In this document: piece by piece, positions 12,701-27,700 of the stretch
How the letters are laid out: each line of letters starts with the position of its first letter
Numbering within the stretch: position 1 is the first letter of the stretch
From: Notospermus geniculatus
Lineage: Eukaryota > Nemertea > Pilidiophora > Heteronemertea > Lineidae
Reading direction: 5' to 3'
DNA length: 64,000 nucleotides
Assembly (NCBI GenBank): GCA_002633025.1
Contig: NMRB01000011.1
Coordinates: 202,060-266,059, forward strand
Program-made: the position numbers and the translations under genes
Notes under the pieces: generated by a model
Told to the model about the DNA's origin: nothing
The model's input: only the letters and a program-made list of their open reading frames with translations
Databases searched by the model: none

Positions 12701-15700
12701 TTAGTGCACTACACACAGTGATGGTTGTTTTACCATGTCAGGTTATTACAAATCAATGATGACTTTAGTAAAGAACCCAACCTAAGATACAGAAAAGCGT
12801 GTTACGGCAGACACCGAGCTAAAGCCATGCAATTCACACATTAAATAGGAGGTTAGCACCAGCAAGTTAAAAATATCATGAGCTTTTTACACTCCATTCT
12901 CCATGATTTTGTTGGCATTTAGAATAATTCTCTCTCGCACCTGCGCTACTACGATATTGGACAAGCCTTCCACTAATCTCATTGGGTAGAAGGCAGGCTT
13001 AGTCATTCCTGCAGGCTCATATGTACATGTAAGCCCAATCTCATCTTTGGGAAGACACATGGTGGTGGGGGAGGGAGGGGCTCACAAACTCATCAGGTTG
13101 GTCCTTGGATAGAATCACTGATGCACATATCATTCTCTGAGAGATTCCCTTCACCACTTTGGATGAAGTTAGGAGTTGCTAACACAACTCCAATGAGAGA
13201 GGTCCCAGAACGCAACTGTATGACCTAAGGTACTTCCCTGTACCGAAAAAAGGGTTTACTTGGCCTACCTCAACAATGTTCTGACCCTGTTAAGCCTTAG
13301 TTCATACTTCAACGCACGACCATCACTGGCGACCGATGCATGATCTTGTGTTCGACGCTGACGACGTCGCGTGATTTGGCCGGCATCCGATCGTGAGAAT
13401 GTCATTACTTGAGTATTTCATAACATGACACCGTCGCTGTAGTACACTGGAAAATGAATCAACCAGTCCACAAAGTCGACCTCCAAATTTTAATTGCGCA
13501 TTGGATGCTGATGGTCATGCGTCGAAATATGAACTAAGCTTTATTCAGATGTAGTATTTTTCCTGTGGCTTTGCCGTTCAAACCTAATCTGATAAAGCTA
13601 TTTGTAATGAATAGGCCTGTTATCGTAAAAACCCCTAGAAAAGCCAAGCAGAATACCACAAGAATTTCTGGTGCACTCACTGACATTGCGTTTTCATACT
13701 GAATGTACAGTGTGCATTCCAAAATGACAAATTGCAGCCCACATTTCTTGGCCATGTATAGACCAATGGAAACAGATCTGTCGTCCTCAGGCATGACAGG
13801 GACACCAAATTGACCCAGACGCCAGGAAATGATGGAGGTGGATGCCCTTCCCCAAGGCAATTTCAGGGGCAACGTTGGCGTGCGGCCTTCCCTTGGCCAA
13901 CATTGTGTAGAACACACCTTTTCCCTTTCTTTGTTCCAAGGTTGGGAATTTTTAGGAAACACGGTGCGGCGAGGCCGTGTCCACTTAATTCCTAGTAATC
14001 TGAATATTGCTATGTTTCATAAATTCTGCATTGTTCCATTCTGCTAAATCCTTTTTGGAATCCAAGTTCATTAGGCCCAGTTAGTCAATCAATGGAGTTT
14101 ATTGTACAAAAGTATGCCAGCTATTCACCTAACAAGGAACCACAACCACTTGTAAAATCTGAATGAAAATTTTGTGGGTCAAAGACATATCCTGAGCTTA
14201 GTGCCTTCATAGGTGGGTAGGCTAAAGGCCGCCGTACACGATACATTTTTTCCTATGAAATAGTTCGTACAATTTCTCATTGTTTATTGGAAGGAAATAT
14301 TCCGCACCCCGCTGTAGATGATCCCATTTATTTCCTAGGAAATATTACGTTGCAGTGTAAATTTTATTGTGTATGACGAAAAATATGACCCCGTCACATG
14401 GTCATATTTTTTGTAGGATTGGACAAAGGGGCACAACCGATTTGTGGATTTTTTCCTATACGACAAAAATGGGATGATGTTTCCCATCAATAAATTCCTA
14501 CAAAATATTTCGTAGGGAAAAAATGTATTATGTACGGCGTCTTTCTACCAGAAGATTTTCTTTGGAATGAATTTTACTCAGACAGTAGATGAGACATGTC
14601 TGGAAAATTAACTCGATTCTTTCAATTCAAATTCAAATTAATGTCAGCAAATGTCAAATGCAAAAGAGTGAATCTTTAAAGAAAGGAAAACAATTAATGC
14701 AAAGGATCTGTTCCGTGTCATCATAACAATACCTTAATGTTGTGTACATCGATACATGATTGACCACAACAACGCACAAATAGTTGAGCACAGCCAAGAC
14801 TGGAATTTGGGCAAATGGGGAAACATTTCCTGTGGGATGTGCATGAATACACAGACAGAAATCATCGCATGATTTTGGCGATTCCAGGAACTCAGGATGG
14901 CCCCGCTGAGATATCAGGACAGTATGAAAGGGAAACTCTTCACAGGGTGTTCCAAAGGATATGTCCTCACTTTTGTTCACCATTGTTCGTGACACACTTT
15001 TTCTGACATACCCTGTATACATGTGGTTTGTCTATATTTTCCGCTTTAGCGATTGCCTGGATGATTTTCAAAACAGGATGTCTTCATGATATGACTGTTG
15101 AAATTCGAGACAGAAAATTGTTCAGCAGAGCCATAAAGCCTAGCGTACATCGGCCTTGCGACTGGAAGCAACTGAACGCAACAGTCACTATCGATGTACG
15201 CATTCCACGCACATTGATTACGACAGGTCATTGCGGCAACAAGTGGCACAATCCATTCTTCAATCTGGAGCGCGCACATCGGACAGGCAACTGTACTGAA
15301 TGCTACACAGAAATTGTCGATGTCTTCTGATCGGACCACTCGGGGAGTCATGTAATAAACATTCACATGACAGGTATGCTCCAGAAACAAGGAAATTCAT
15401 TGCCAGCGCACGTACATCGGAAGCGACTGAAGACGAATAGAAGCAATCGTTGGCGACGAGTAGAACATGAGCAACTGACTGGAACTAGCGGCAACGGTCG
15501 GCAATAGAGGAACTTCACGTGACGTCATAAGGCCCACGCCGGACGTCAAAATGACCACGTGTTTCCTGAAGAAACGTCACGATGACGCAATGACGTTATT
15601 TTGTATGCTGTCACATCACGTCAGGCGTGATGTCAATCCACGTGTAGCACCCTATCGACACTTTGCGTCATTTTGACGTCTAGTCACATGATTTGATGAC

Positions 15701-18700
15701 GCCAGTGGGATATAGCGTTGCTGGTGTGCGTACATCGGCCTGTTTGAGCATCTGATCAGTTGCTGCTGGTTACCAGGTAGTCGCCAACCATTGCCAGAAA
15801 TGCCATTGCCAGTAGTTTCTTCCAGTCACAAGGCCGATGTACGCTAGGCTTAACACCCAAATGTGCACACTGGAAAAGCTTTCTCCAAGTGGATCAAGCA
15901 GTCCAACATAACAAGAACATCAAAGACTGTTCTATGAACACAGGTGTTCCACTGTAAAAATAGGACTACTGTTTTCAGTAGGCCCCACAAAAAAGTTTGG
16001 TAGAAAAACCCAAACAGCGAAGGTATTCTATGAATGCACGCCCAAGGTACCCTGAGGCAATTCCTGTGCCCCATTGTCCGTGTCACCCAAAATTTAATTA
16101 CTGGGGTTGAGATTTTTCATAACATTTTCACACCTTTCAAAGCAAAGGTTGTTTCCACATGTTTTGCAAAATGTTTGTGATTTGGTGGTAAGCAATTATC
16201 ATGAATGGGACATTTTGATGAATGGCATAACTGCAATTAAATGGTACTATAGATGGTTCTTGTATTATGGAGTATTATGCTTTGCAAGGTAGAATTATGG
16301 CTTTTTCCAGCAATGAGAGCTTCAGGCAAATGCTTACTTTCCATGGTATATTATATTCTTGAGAGTCTCTGCACTTTTGGACAACAGTCCTCGATTCTCT
16401 TATGCCAAGTCCAAGACCTGCAAGTTTTTATTGAAGAATATGCCGATTTCACAACTCGCACAACCGCAGCACCCCGGTAGTATTTTTGATGGCTACTTCC
16501 GTTTTCAACCTCACCACCAGGAGTACGGGCAAAAATTTCCTGGATTGAGGTTGAATTCAGCACATTGGTTCCAAATGCTACCACCAGGGGATGGATCTCT
16601 GGCGGCGGCATTGGAAACCAACACGTGTTTTTCAACCTCGATCCAGGAAATACCTGATAGTGAGGTTGAAAACAGAAGTTAAGCAGTCAAAAATTCTACC
16701 AGGGACGCTGCGATCATGCGCGATGTGAAGTCGGTGTATTGCAGGAAGCGCCACCGTATATAAACCACTCGTTGCCATTAGATTTATGAGGTTCATGGCA
16801 GCTGGTGCATGCAGCTGGTGAGTGATGCCATGCACAGGCGTTAGGCCAACTGGCAAACACTCAGGCCTAGCCATGAGACCTTTCACCTGCCCTAGAGTGA
16901 ACCCTCTGAAAAACAGGGATCATGGTTTTGTCTTTCTGTGGACTCGAGCCAGGATTGTGTATCTGGTCCAGTCAACGGTAAATTAACTTTGAATGGCCTC
17001 GGCTTAAGAATGCAGACATGCCCTCTTCAGTGACAACAAGTCTCTGAAAGAGTAAAAACGATTGCTAATTTGGTAGCAAGTCATTGGCATGCACCTCTGG
17101 AATGTGGCTGAGTCCCTACACAATACCACCGTAAGTGACCCCAACTATTTTGACTCGCCGGTACAAAAGGACCCACGACACTACTCTGAATACCCAGACT
17201 GTAGCGTATTTCACCTCAACTAAGACGGATGACACTTGTCACACACAGTACATCTTAGGACAGTTTTATTGACAAAAACGTGGTTGAAACGGATTATAGT
17301 TGCTAGACGCGTTCTTTCAATCTGAAGAAACCTGAAGTGATCGACATGATATTTCTGGCCTTGGAGTACACGCCTCCACTTCCATTGTGCAGCCGTTATC
17401 CACACGTTTTTGTAGGGTGCATATAGTTTCTTCTCGATGTTGCATTGAACTGCCAACCTCAACATCGCCTCTGTGGTTGCAGCTGCCATGTTCGAGTAAA
17501 CATCTGTGGTGCAAACAACAAAAACTCTACAATAAGATCAATTCTAACAGCTCAATCATTTACCTACACTTGCAATATTGAAGCATAACTTTAAACACTG
17601 CCTACGGGAAGCTCCTCAAAAAGCCATTATACCTACTAAAACCCTAAGATCTTACAGATCGGTAATCACTGGAAACCACTCACCACTCAGACCTTTGCAA
17701 TAGGAGGTTCCGTGACGTCTCTGAATTACGATTTATGACTACGCTTCGACTATGACGTCATCAATCTGACGGATGACGTTTCGTCGATTTCATGACGTCG
17801 TGTAAATTCGTTTTGTCTTGACAATGATGGCCGTAGATCTTTGTAGGTACGAATTACGAATTGCTAATTTTCATTTAAAAGAAAGGTTTTCTTGAGCTAC
17901 ATGGACATGATAAAGGTGACAATTGGATATACCTGGCACATGATACCAGTGGAATAAATGCTTGAAATATCTGTATAAGATAATGACGTGGTGTTCACAA
18001 GGCGGAAGGTCGGACCACCACGGGAGTTAGACGAAGAAACGGCATAATGATGTAACGTCATGAACGTCCTGAAATCGTTTCGTAATTCGTGATGATGCGG
18101 AAACTCCCTAATGAATACTACATGACAAGTTTGATCTTTCAAGCTGCATATTTTCGTTTCCGACAAATATGGCTTTGGCTTGTGAAACTAAAGGATTGTG
18201 GTAAAGGGATTCACAGGACATCCAACTCTGTATCACACAGGCGCGGATCCTAGGGGGGGCAAACCCGGCCCGACGCGTGCCCCCTCTATTTTGTGGAAAA
18301 TCATTAAAATTGACCGGGAAATTTCGGAATTTTGAAAGGTGTTAAAATTTGACCGAGGTTTTCCATGATGTGCGCTGGCTGTGCCCCCTCTTTCCCGTGA
18401 TTCTGGATCCGCCCCTGTCACAGATCGTTAAACATTCAGAATACCAGATGGCGCCATTTGCAGAGCACAAACTTCCTCAGCAGCAGGGGAGACATCTTGA
18501 GTGACGAAGTGTATGGTAGGAGTATACCACAGAAAAATCTTTCTCCTATCAAGCCACCACACAGAGACTTGAGGTGTATTGACTGGATAGAAAAGAACCG
18601 TCTGCCCCTGTTCCCATTGCAGCCGTAGGGGACTGGGCCTTGTTTGGACAGAACACCATGGAAGACGCTTCAAATGTACATGGAGAACAATCCTCAAACA

Positions 18701-21700
18701 ATGAAAAGAGGAAAGTAAACAACCAAGATTTGCATGGCTCAGCTCGGTTGAGTGGCGATCTGATAGTTTGAGATATGCATGGCATTCGGAAACAAAACAT
18801 GAATCTTTATGAAGCCACATTGAAGAGCGAACTTGGTCCGGCCCCACGGTCAAGTAGCAGAGCAGTTTGAATGATGTAATGCACCAGGAGGTCAACCAAG
18901 CAAGCAGCACAGCAGGGGTGTGTCCAGGATTTCAAGGAGAGGGGGGATCTAGGAAAGCCTGAGGGGGGAGTGTGAGGGGGTGTCCCCCCTCGCATTGGAA
19001 ATTTCGTAAAATCTGCACACCGAAGACGCCATTTCCCAGCATTTCAACCAACATCTACTTGCCTCTCTCCCTTAATTATTTATGGAGAAAAAATTGGTGG
19101 TCTGCGCGAACGGGGGGTCTGGACTCCCCTGGACACGTGCCTGTACAGTGATAGCCAAAACTTGTGAGGGAAGATGTTATTCCAAATTTAAGGCACGTTA
19201 TTATGATAGACCTGTGTGCATGGAAAGACTGGAACATGCCATGACGAAAGTGAACTGTTTCTTGATTCTATCAAGTATGTGGTGTATCAGCTAGCTTCTA
19301 TCAAGTCTGGAATCTGCTGATGTACGGTACATCATGTATGGTACATTTACTTCTCTATTAACTTTAGCCAGTGTGAATCACCACTTCATGCCTGCAACAT
19401 CTCTCTCTGGCTGCACAGTATCACCTGCTCATCATCCTACATGTATAATTACACTGTGCTTTGAGCCAACTCTTACAGTAAGTGCTTGTATAGCATGCGG
19501 AAACACAGATGACGTCTGGTTACATGTACATAGGCAAATGAAGGTGCCATGAAAAGTCCAGCAGGGCAGTGAGGAGCCTTGGGACTGCAGCCAGGACTGC
19601 ATGGGTAGCACAAGGTGAAATTCATACCACTGGGCAGTGTTTCCACCAGAGGGTACTAAGGGTACTATGCTAGTACCCTCAGAGGAACAGAAAAGGCCCA
19701 TTTTCTTTAATTTCATGGGTTTTTGTTGATTTTGAAGAAATTAGTACCCTCAAACTAATTTCTGGCAGAGACCCTGCTGGGCAGTGACCAAATCATCCAA
19801 AACTTTGCTACAAAAAGAGGTTCTTCACTGACGTCACAACTCAATGCTAAATGAGCTAATTAATACATAATTAGCCATGTGCTTCGCCATCAGCATGGTC
19901 TCTGCCAGTAATTCAGCACTAATTGTCTGTTTTTACAACAGACAGGTGTCATTCAATCATCAGACTGCTGTGGAACATGTGAATATTTGACAAATCAGAT
20001 ATTAAGGTTTTATGAATATGGGCCCAGGAAGCCTGGGACGAGACCTCTCAATGCACAAACATACTGTAGAATACTTTATTGATATTTCAGAGAAATTCAA
20101 TACACTATCAGATGCAAACCTAAACCTCTCATTGATTGCCTAGGCCAAGGCAGATGGTGGTATGTCCCACGCTTTGGCTGTGAAGGAATAATAAACGACA
20201 GTCCCAATAATAGGCCATTCATCAGTACTGCATGTAGGCCCGATCGAACTTCGAATTCAAAATAGCTTTGAAGAGGGATAAGTAACCTGAGTCAATGCAC
20301 TTTACCTTGGATGTTTAAAAAGAAAATATTATAGCAACTGTTCCAACTTCTATGAACGTTCCTGCAATATAGAAACTCTGATGGTCACATTACCATACAA
20401 GTTACAACTGCTAAGGATGGATACCCTTCAAATAAACGCCTCTTAAAAATTATAAAATACCAAGGCATTCAATTTCTTCAGGATTGATTTTCAAGGGAAA
20501 TAAATAGAAATTAACATTCTAGAGTAAAATGTAAAATGTCATGTCTATTTTCTCTCATAGAGTAGGAGTAGTATTATCAGGGATGACTGATCAGATTCTG
20601 ATACAAATGTACAAACAGCATCCATGATGGGGAAGGGGATTTAAACTTCTGTCCTCCCCCTACTCTTATTACGCATGAAATACCAACCATGTTATTTTTG
20701 AATACACCGATTTCACATCTCGCACGATCGCAGCGCCCCTAGAATTTCTCTTCGTCACTTTCGTTTTCAACCTCACTACCAGGAGTAAGGCAATTATTTC
20801 ATAGATTGAGGTTGAAAAACATGTGTTGGTTCCCGATACCACCGTCCGGGATCCATCCCCTGGTGGCAGCATCGGAAACCAATGCGGGCAATTCAACCTG
20901 GATCCAGGGGAACTGCGATCATACGAGATATGAAATCGGTGTCTTGGTCTTTCAGTAGATTTTTTCTAAAGGCAACATAAGACTATTCAGATGGCTGCAA
21001 AATCGAACAGAGGGTACGAGTATTGATCTTGACAACAGAGAAGGGTTCAAAAGGGTTAGCAGATGTCCTGCAAGAGGGTATTTTCGTATGTTATCAAGCT
21101 GCCATTGCTCTTCAAGGGTTAAAGGAAATAACGCTGGCATGTTTGGTCAGCAAATTGTCGCTTATATTGAACTTACACACCACAAGGCCTATGGTCAGTG
21201 TTGGCATTCCAAACTCCCTGCTGGGAGATTAGTATTAATTCACAAAATATGGATCAGCCCCAGAACATACAATTCATGAATCGTTTGGCATACCAGGACA
21301 TAAAACCCATTGTAAAACTCTGCCTTGTCTGCTTGTGAGGAAGAGAGGATTTGCCATTTTTGGGCCTGGTGCCCGCTGGCCAACCTCGCCTAAAAAATTT
21401 GTTTGAGATAATCACGTGTTTGCATATCGTTGAACTGCTCGGTTGTCCTCTGGGAAATTTCGTCAAGAATAAAAGATACTTTCGAGCAGGACCTCAAACC
21501 AAGCGAAGATGACCTTGCAGGGTTCTGCCGCTGCTGGTCGGCGCCGGACGGCCCCATCCAGGACGCAGAAAAGCCGACCGGCACTTGGCCTAAAAAGAAT
21601 ATTTTCTGACCATCAGAACTAACGAAGTGTGCCACGAGAGACGCCCGCCACGCACACTTCCGAATTTCCTTTCTGTTCCCATTCACCAAATGTGCTTCCC

Positions 21701-24700
21701 GGCGGGGCTTCCTGACAGAGTTCTGACCAACAACAACAACAACGACAACGGCGGGCTGCCTAAGTTGCAATAGAGTGGATCGGGGTCATTTTGACACCAA
21801 ATGTCGAGCTCATTATTTCGGCTCTCAGGTGCCAGGAAATTGCATACAGCAATTCTAGATTTCAACTTTTTCTGGAGAAGGACCCCCAGACCGCCACTTC
21901 GACTAGCACTCGTTCAGTTCTGGGCAGAGTCCTGCCTTGCCCTGTCAATTTCATCCAAATGACAGAGACAGATCAAGATACGAAATTCCGGAGACATGAA
22001 TCAATTGCAATTTATCAAGGAGTAGCCTAACTGCTCTGTTCAATTCGCAAGATCCTGATAACATCTTCCGGATGAATACATGTAGACCCAACTTTACTGC
22101 GTAAATCTCATGAGAGTTGCTGGTCCTGTAGAGATGCAGTTGGGAATGATCCAGCCACACTGCTAATGGTGTACTTTGGAAGCAACAGTTATTTGTCACG
22201 GAGGGTAGGATGAATCATCCTTGCATCCATGAGTCGTTCAATGGCTTCCTCATTTGGATGACAGCATCATTCGTGGTTGCGCAAGGATTAGAATTGATCC
22301 CAGTTCTTGCGTCACAGTACACAGGAACAAACTCTGGTAGTCTTGGTATCTACCATCTTATCATTAACGACCGTCCGTATTTTTTGCATAATTACTATAA
22401 CCGCACCACCCTAAGGCCCGCACCCTCCATTGCTAAATCCTCAGAAGACCCGCACCGCCGTACCATCCGTGGCTTATAACATGAATGATTCTCGTGAGAG
22501 GAGCACGACAGATACTATATTGGTATCAGGTCAAGGTCACAGTGACAGCTTGGGTACTCGAACAAACTGAACTGGAACAAGCCTCGTTTTCAATCAAAGA
22601 AAATGGCTTCGCTGGGAATCCATGCTGTTTCTTAATTGTTCTTGACATGTTTGATGCCAGAATTTCAGGCCTATGACATGATGCAAGGAACAATAAAGCA
22701 TGGATTTTAGATGTTTTCCCTCAACTATGCATGGTTATAGGGCTGATGATAGGCCTTTTAAAATCCACATAAGAACCGCACCGTTGTATCACCTGCACTT
22801 GCGATTTTGGAGGCCTTTTCGCAGAAAAAAAGCTGTGGGTCTTATGCCGGAAAATACAGTAATACAATTTACTGGCACAATGGTCTGCAATTCCTGCAGG
22901 CATACCTAACTACAGTATCATCAACCTGCAATAGTGCATAAATCTGCCATTTTCCCATCGAACTACAGGTCTCCAGTAAAAAGCCTATGTTTACACAGTA
23001 GCAGCATACAAAGTATACATATATGTGTACGTGTATCATAACAATTTCAATTTAGTATTCAAATGAGAATTGATTGGCATAGTTTGCATTCCTGTTAGAT
23101 TGATGACCTGAAAGAGGCCACTCATGCATACTATAGTATAGATTAGCTAGTGCTTTGAGTGTGTTGGGAAAACAATAGGAATACAATATACATACTCTCA
23201 CGTCTCAGGAAGGAAGCTGAGAATATGTGGCCATGTCATTGGCATTTGACAGTCACTCATTGAACTCATCTGATGATCAGCAGAGTCTGACGTGCCTGAA
23301 GGATCAGTGTTGGCATTCCAAACTCCCTGCTGGGAGATTAGTATTAATTCACAAAATATGGATCAGCCCCAGAACATACAATTCATGAATCGTTTCGCAT
23401 ACCAGGACATAAAACCCATTGTAAAACTCTGCCTTGTCTGCTTGTGAGGAAGAGAGGATTTGCCATTTTTGGGCCTGGTGCCCGCTGGCCAACCTCGCCT
23501 AAAAAATTTGTTTGAGATAATCACGCGTTTGCATATCGTTGAACTGCTCGGCTGTCCTCTGGGAAATTTCGTCAAGAATAAAAGATACTTTCGAGCAGGA
23601 CCTCAAACCAAGTGAAGATGACCTTGCAGGGTTCTGCCGCTGCTGGTCGGCGCCGGACGGCCCCGTCCAGGATGCAGAAATGCCGACCAGCACTTGGGCC
23701 TAAAAAGAGTATTTTCGACAATCAGAACTAACGAAGTGTGCCACGAGAGATTCCCGCCACGCACCCTTCCAAATTTCCTTTCTGTTCCCATTCACCAAAT
23801 GTGCTTCCCGGCGGGGCTTCCTGACAGAGTTCTGACCAACAACAACAACGACAACGGCGAGCTGCCTAAGTTGCAATAGAGTGGATCGGGGTCATTTTGA
23901 CACCAAATGTCGAGCTCATTATTTCGACTCTCAGGTGCCAGGAAATTGCATACAGCAATTCTAGATTTCAACTTTTTCTGGAGAAGGACCCCCAGACCCC
24001 CACTTCAACTAGCACTCGTTCAGTTCTGGGCAGAACCCTGCCTTGCCCCATCGATTTCATCCAAATGACAGAGAAAGATCAAGATACCAAACTTCGGAGA
24101 CATGAATCAATTGCAATTTATCAAGGAGTAGCCTAACTGCTCTGTTCAATTCGCAAGATCCTGATAACATCTTCCGGATGAATACATGTAGAGCCAACTT
24201 TACTGCGTAAATCTCCTGAGAGTTGCCGGTCCTGTAGAGATGCAGTTGGGAATGATCCAGCCACACTGCTAATGGTGTACTTTGGAAGCAACAGTTATTT
24301 GTCATGGAGGGTAGGATGAATCATCCATGCATCCATGAGTCGCTCAATGGCTTCCTCATTTGAATGACAGCATCATTCGTGGTTGCGCAAGGATGAGAAT
24401 TGATCCCAGTTCTTACGTCATCATACATGGGAACAAACTGCGGTAGTCTTGGTATCTACCATCTTATCATTAACGACCATATTTTTTGCATAATTACTAT
24501 AACCAGGGTTCGTACACTACCCCCAGACCTCAAATTCCAGACCTCAAATTCGAGGACTTTTCAAGGAATTCCAGGGCCAAATATCCTGAAATTCCAGGAC
24601 TATTTTGCCAATATTCAAGTTCTTAGGCCTACCAGGCTCAATCATTGGCCTAATATAAATACCACGACATCAGTAACCCAGACAATACAAGCAAGTAGGG

Positions 24701-27700
24701 TTACCTCTGCCATTATATTTTGGAAGGGCCAGAGTAGGGCCGATGACTTGACGAGTTTGAACGTGGGTAAAAAGAAAATGGGGGGGGGTCTGGGGGTCCT
24801 CCCCCAGAAAATTTTGGATTCTATGAAGGCCACATGGGCAAAATTCAAGGACTTTTCCAGGACTTCTAGGGTAAATCATGATTTTTCAAGGTTTTCCAGA
24901 CCTGGAAAGAGGATACCTCAAAATTCCAGGTTTTCAAGGATTTCAAGGTAGAGTACGAACCCTGTATAACCGCACCACCCTAAGGCCCGCACCCTCCATT
25001 GCTAAATCCTCAGAAGACCCGCACCGCCGTACCATCCGCGGCTTATAACATGAATGATTCTCGTGAGAGGAGCACGACAGATACTATATTGGTATCAGGT
25101 CAAGGTCACAGTGACAGCTTGGGTACTCGAACAAACTGAACTGGAACAAGCCTCGTTTTCAATCAAAGAAAATGGCTTCGCTGGGAATCCATGTTGTTTC
25201 TTAATTGTTCTTGACATGTTTGATGCCAGAATTTCAGGCCTATGACATGATGCAAGGAACAATAAAGCATGGATTTTAGATGTCTTCCCTCAACTATGCA
25301 TGGTTATAGGGCTGATTATAGGCCTTTTAAAATCCACATAAGAACCGCACCGTTGTATCACCTGCACTTGCAATTTTGGAGGCCTTTTCGCGGAAAAAAA
25401 GCTGTGGGTCTTATGCCGGAAAATACAGTAATACAATTTAATGGCACAATTGTCTGCAATTCCTGCACGCATACCAAACTACAGTATCATCAACCTGCAA
25501 TAGTGCATAAATCTGCCATTTTCTCATCGAACTACAGGTCCCCAGTAAAAAGCCTATGTTTACACAGTAGCAGCATACAAAGTATACGTATGTGTACGTG
25601 TATCATAACAATTTCAATTTAGTATTCAAATGAGAATTGATTGGCATAGTTTGCATTCCTGTTAGATTGATGACCTGAAAGAGGCCACTCATGCATACTA
25701 TAGTATAGATTAGCTAGTGCTTTGAGTGTGTTGGGAAAACAATAGGAATACACATACTCTCAGGTCTCAGGAAGGAAGCTGAGAATATGTGGCCATGTCA
25801 TTGGCATTTGACAGTCACTCACTGAACTCATCTGATGATCAGCAGAGTCTGACGTGCCTGAAGGAAATTGGTCTTTTAAACAAGAGGGCTCTCTGTCTGA
25901 TACTCAACTGACATCTTGACTGTGATTGTTGAGAGAACAGAAATCAGGAGACATCACTACGATGCACAACCTCAAATATGCATTAATCATGCCTTAAACA
26001 TGCACAAGGCACTGATGATGCATAGTTGCCCAGATAATGACCATTTATTGATTGACAGATGCAGCAAACATGCTTCATTTTTTTGTGGCATATTTCATGC
26101 ACAGGTATGCACCCTAAGCTGCATTCATGCATCAATCATGCATTATACATGCTGCATTTTTGTTGGAGCAATGAGGAAGATTTTGGGTGGACAATTCTGG
26201 CCCACTCTCTCGTAATTTGCAGCCGGTATTGCCATCACAACAAATTATACTGCAAACTATGCAGTTCTTGTCACCTCTTTTATCCAATGTGCTCTTGAGA
26301 ACACATGCTACTGAAACTTCACACTCCTGAAGCACTTGGAGCAAAGCTGCCCCTTCTCAAATGCAGCACTCTGGCCATTGACTCATATCATATCAGTCAA
26401 AACAAAAACTAATATGGTGCACATACATGTAGTTGGCAACAGTTCCATTACTGCTTGATGTGGTATGACTTTGGCAGGTAAATATAATGATATAAGCCTG
26501 CATTCGGAACTTCCGAAGGCAACTGCTCGGCAATTTCCGTAGACACTCGCATTTCCCCTCGGACACAATTCCAAGGCAGCCATCTTGAACGCGCAACGAC
26601 TGCTGCCCCTTTGTGAGAGTCCAGATGCGGTTCGTCTCATCACACCTGCGCATGAACAAAATAGGGCACACAAAAACGTTGCGTACGTTATTGATCAATA
26701 ATTGGTGGATTGGGTGAGATACCGGTAATTTTATATATAATATTATATAATATGGCTCAAATAATCCAGCAAATAAGGTTGAACATCTTAACAGGCCAAA
26801 ATTCGACCAAAATAGTCCCACGGTCGGTCACGTGGGTTTGTTGATAAACAATATGGCAGCCTTGGACTTGTGTCTGAGGTGAAATGCGCCGTCCAGTGCA
26901 GATAAGCAGTTCGCCTCAGGTCATTCCGAATGATAAGCCTGGTTACACTACATAAAATCCCCGTTTTTTTGCAGTCACACCTACATGTATATGAATTGCT
27001 GGGCGCTTCAAGAAACCCGTGTCTGAATTTGAAACATGGCAAGCTTGCCGTTTTTTTCGAAATCCCCGTGTTTGCATTAGTTCTTATCATGGCTACAGAT
27101 GGCGCAGCCATTAAGTGACCTCGTTTTCGTGCCTCCAACAATGTGTGCCAATACAGAAATGACCGAAGAGTCAGTGCATGCAACGCACCTGTCGCCGGGC
27201 TACTTAACTACAATTAGTGTCACCTCTCGTCGGGCTTTTTTGTACACACGGGTTTAACACGGTTCTGGAAAAACACCGGTATTTTCAACAGGTGAAACCA
27301 TATAGTGAAGATGACCATCAAGGACCATTGGGAATTACATATTTGCCAACAAAAGACAAAATCCCCAACCTGCAGAAGACACATTGAAATTCTTCCAGTT
27401 GGTAGTGATACTCTATATTGCTATTGTGCACCACACAGAAGAGATTACGACCAATTCAAAGTGAGACGGACTGTGCATTGTCTGCGCATAGCAATATGGC
27501 CAGAGGAAGTGAGTTCTATTGACATTTTTTATAGGAATTCCTGGGCAAGTGAATAAGACCTGTTCACCAAATGATTTCTATGATATGACTCACACCTGAA
27601 CATACTTTACACAGGTACACAAAGCGTGCAGAAAAAAAGAGCACAGAAAAAATTGATCGAGCATTAAAAATGACTGTGTTTGTTGGCCAGCAACATCCAT

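Noticed and set aside
13534-13962. 142-codon open frame with a hydrophobic segment
   Set aside because: It overlaps the end of a TTA-TSD MITE; no family resemblance.
18428-18910. 160-codon open frame on the minus strand
   Set aside because: No recognisable family; squeezed between two 5-bp-TSD elements; no clear splice or start context.
24400-24951. 183-codon open frame on the plus strand
   Set aside because: It runs through the 461-bp transposon; repeated F/S/R-rich residues come from repeats of TCAAGGA and TTTTCCAG.
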